Assembly (NCBI GenBank): GCA_012522615.1 | Contig: JAAYKB010000131.1 | Span: forward strand, 1-5,746 | Source: Clostridiales bacterium | GTDB taxonomy: Bacteria; Bacillota; Clostridia; Oscillospirales; Acutalibacteraceae | DNA length: 5,746 nt | Reading direction: 5' to 3' | Part shown: positions 5,139-5,746 of the stretch, in pieces | How positions within the stretch are numbered: position 1 is the stretch's first letter | Layout: every line of letters begins with the position of its first letter | Made by a program: the position numbers and the translations under genes | Notes under the pieces: generated by a model | Told to the model about the DNA's origin: nothing | Seen by the model: only the letters and a program-made list of their open reading frames with translations | The model's database searches: none

Positions 5139-5746
5139 TCAATCGTCATCCAGCTTGAGCACCGCCATAAAGGCCTCCTGCGGCACCTCTACGCTGCCAA
5201 GCTGGCGCATGCGCTTTTTGCCTTCCTTCTGCTTTTCCAGAAGCTTCTTTTTTCTTGTGATGTCACCGCCATAGCATTTTGCAAGAACATCCTTGCGCAT
5301 GGCGCGCACCGTTTCCCTTGCAATGATTTTTCCGCCGATAACGGCCTGAATCGGCACCTCGAACATCTGGCGCGGTATATTTTCCTGCAGCTTCTCGCAG
5401 ATACGGCGCGCCCTTGCATAGGCATTGCCCTCAAAAACAATAAAGCTTAGAGCATCAATAATTTCTCCGTTGAGCAGGATATCCAGCTTGACTAGCTTAG
5501 ATTTGGAATATCCCTTCATTTCATAATCAAAGCTTGCGTAGCCTTTTGTTCGGGATTTGAGGGCGTCGAAAAAGTCGTATATAATCTCGTTAAGCGGCAG
5601 TTCATAGTGAATGTCGACGCGGGTGGTATCCAGATACTTCATATCTACAAAAACGCCCCGCCTCTGCTGGCAAAGCTCCATGATATTCCCGACATACTCG
5701 TTCGGCACATAGATATGCGCCTCGGCAATCGGCTCTTCCGCCGAAA
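5139..5746 (-). CDS. lepA: Elongation factor 4 (LepA), C-terminal part, cut by window edge
   Basis: The last 201 residues of LepA, a ribosome-associated GTPase of roughly 600 residues in other bacteria; the GTPase domain lies outside the window. The visible part begins S-A-E-E-P-I-A-E-A-H-I-Y and runs through the EF-G domain V-like region (VPNEYVG, visible residues 13-19; ELCQQRRG; DFFDALKSRTKGYASFDYE) into the LepA-specific C-terminal domain (NIPRQMFEVPIQA, GGKIIARE, RKDVLAKCYGGDITRKKKLL, EKQKEGKKRM, VEVPQEAF). LepA acts on translating ribosomes, possibly in back-translocation, subunit biogenesis or stress adaptation; the exact role is debated. The reading frame is open to the edge, and the GTG at 5708 is an internal valine, not a start. 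The stop is followed within 5 nt by the shared terminator, so lepA is the last gene of its transcript. Confidence 0.97.
   Translation of the reverse strand, partial: SAEEPIAEAHIYVPNEYVGNIMELCQQRRGVFVDMKYLDTTRVDIHYELPLNEIIYDFFDALKSRTKGYASFDYEMKGYSKSKLVKLDILLNGEIIDALSFIVFEGNAYARARRICEKLQENIPRQMFEVPIQAVIGGKIIARETVRAMRKDVLAKCYGGDITRKKKLLEKQKEGKKRMRQLGSVEVPQEAFMAVLKLDDD

Noticed and set aside
5091..5450. A 119-codon plus-strand frame starting inside the terminator.
   Set aside because: It lies antisense to the conserved LepA C-terminus and begins within the hairpin arm, so it is not a credible gene.

Overview
The window looks like chromosomal DNA of a strictly or largely anaerobic Firmicute, most likely a Clostridia member with mid-range GC. 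This is inferred from protein style (rubredoxin, an RsiV/PdaC-like DUF4163/DUF3298 protein, a YifB/ComM ATPase, LepA), strong AAGGAG-type ribosome binding sites and sigma-A-like promoters. The genus cannot be named from the sequence alone. No CRISPR array, tRNA, rRNA, transposase or phage gene is visible.

Left part (1-1399, + strand): an HDIG-type metal phosphohydrolase related to the HD domain of CCA-adding enzymes, then, after 58 nt, an ABC ATPase of the MacB/LolD/YknY type with all nucleotide-binding motifs. No permease gene follows it. Its stop codon directly abuts the stop codon of the next gene, which runs the other way.

Middle part (1400-2493, - strand): read right to left, a 53-residue rubredoxin with its own promoter, a spacer holding two perfect hairpins, a MNT-type nucleotidyltransferase-fold protein, and a HEPN-domain protein overlapping the MNT gene by 14 bp. 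The last two form a MNT/HEPN cassette, a layout used by type VII-like toxin-antitoxin modules. The MNT protein has lost the two aspartates of the usual GS...DxD active site, and the HEPN protein lacks a standard RX4-6H motif. This pair is the most unusual element here.

Right part (2494-5746): a gene-free divergent region with a foldable 76-nt segment; a DUF4163/DUF3298-type protein that unexpectedly lacks a signal peptide; a consensus-like promoter driving a full-length YifB/ComM-family AAA+ ATPase with a GTG start; a 26-bp perfect inverted repeat acting as a probable bidirectional terminator; and, convergent to it, the C-terminal third of the translation factor LepA (EF4), which runs off the window.

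Apart from the MNT/HEPN pair the genes look like independent housekeeping or accessory units rather than one pathway. I see no clear evidence of a large undescribed multi-gene system. The best candidate is the degenerate MNT/HEPN pair, with the solo ABC ATPase converging on it.
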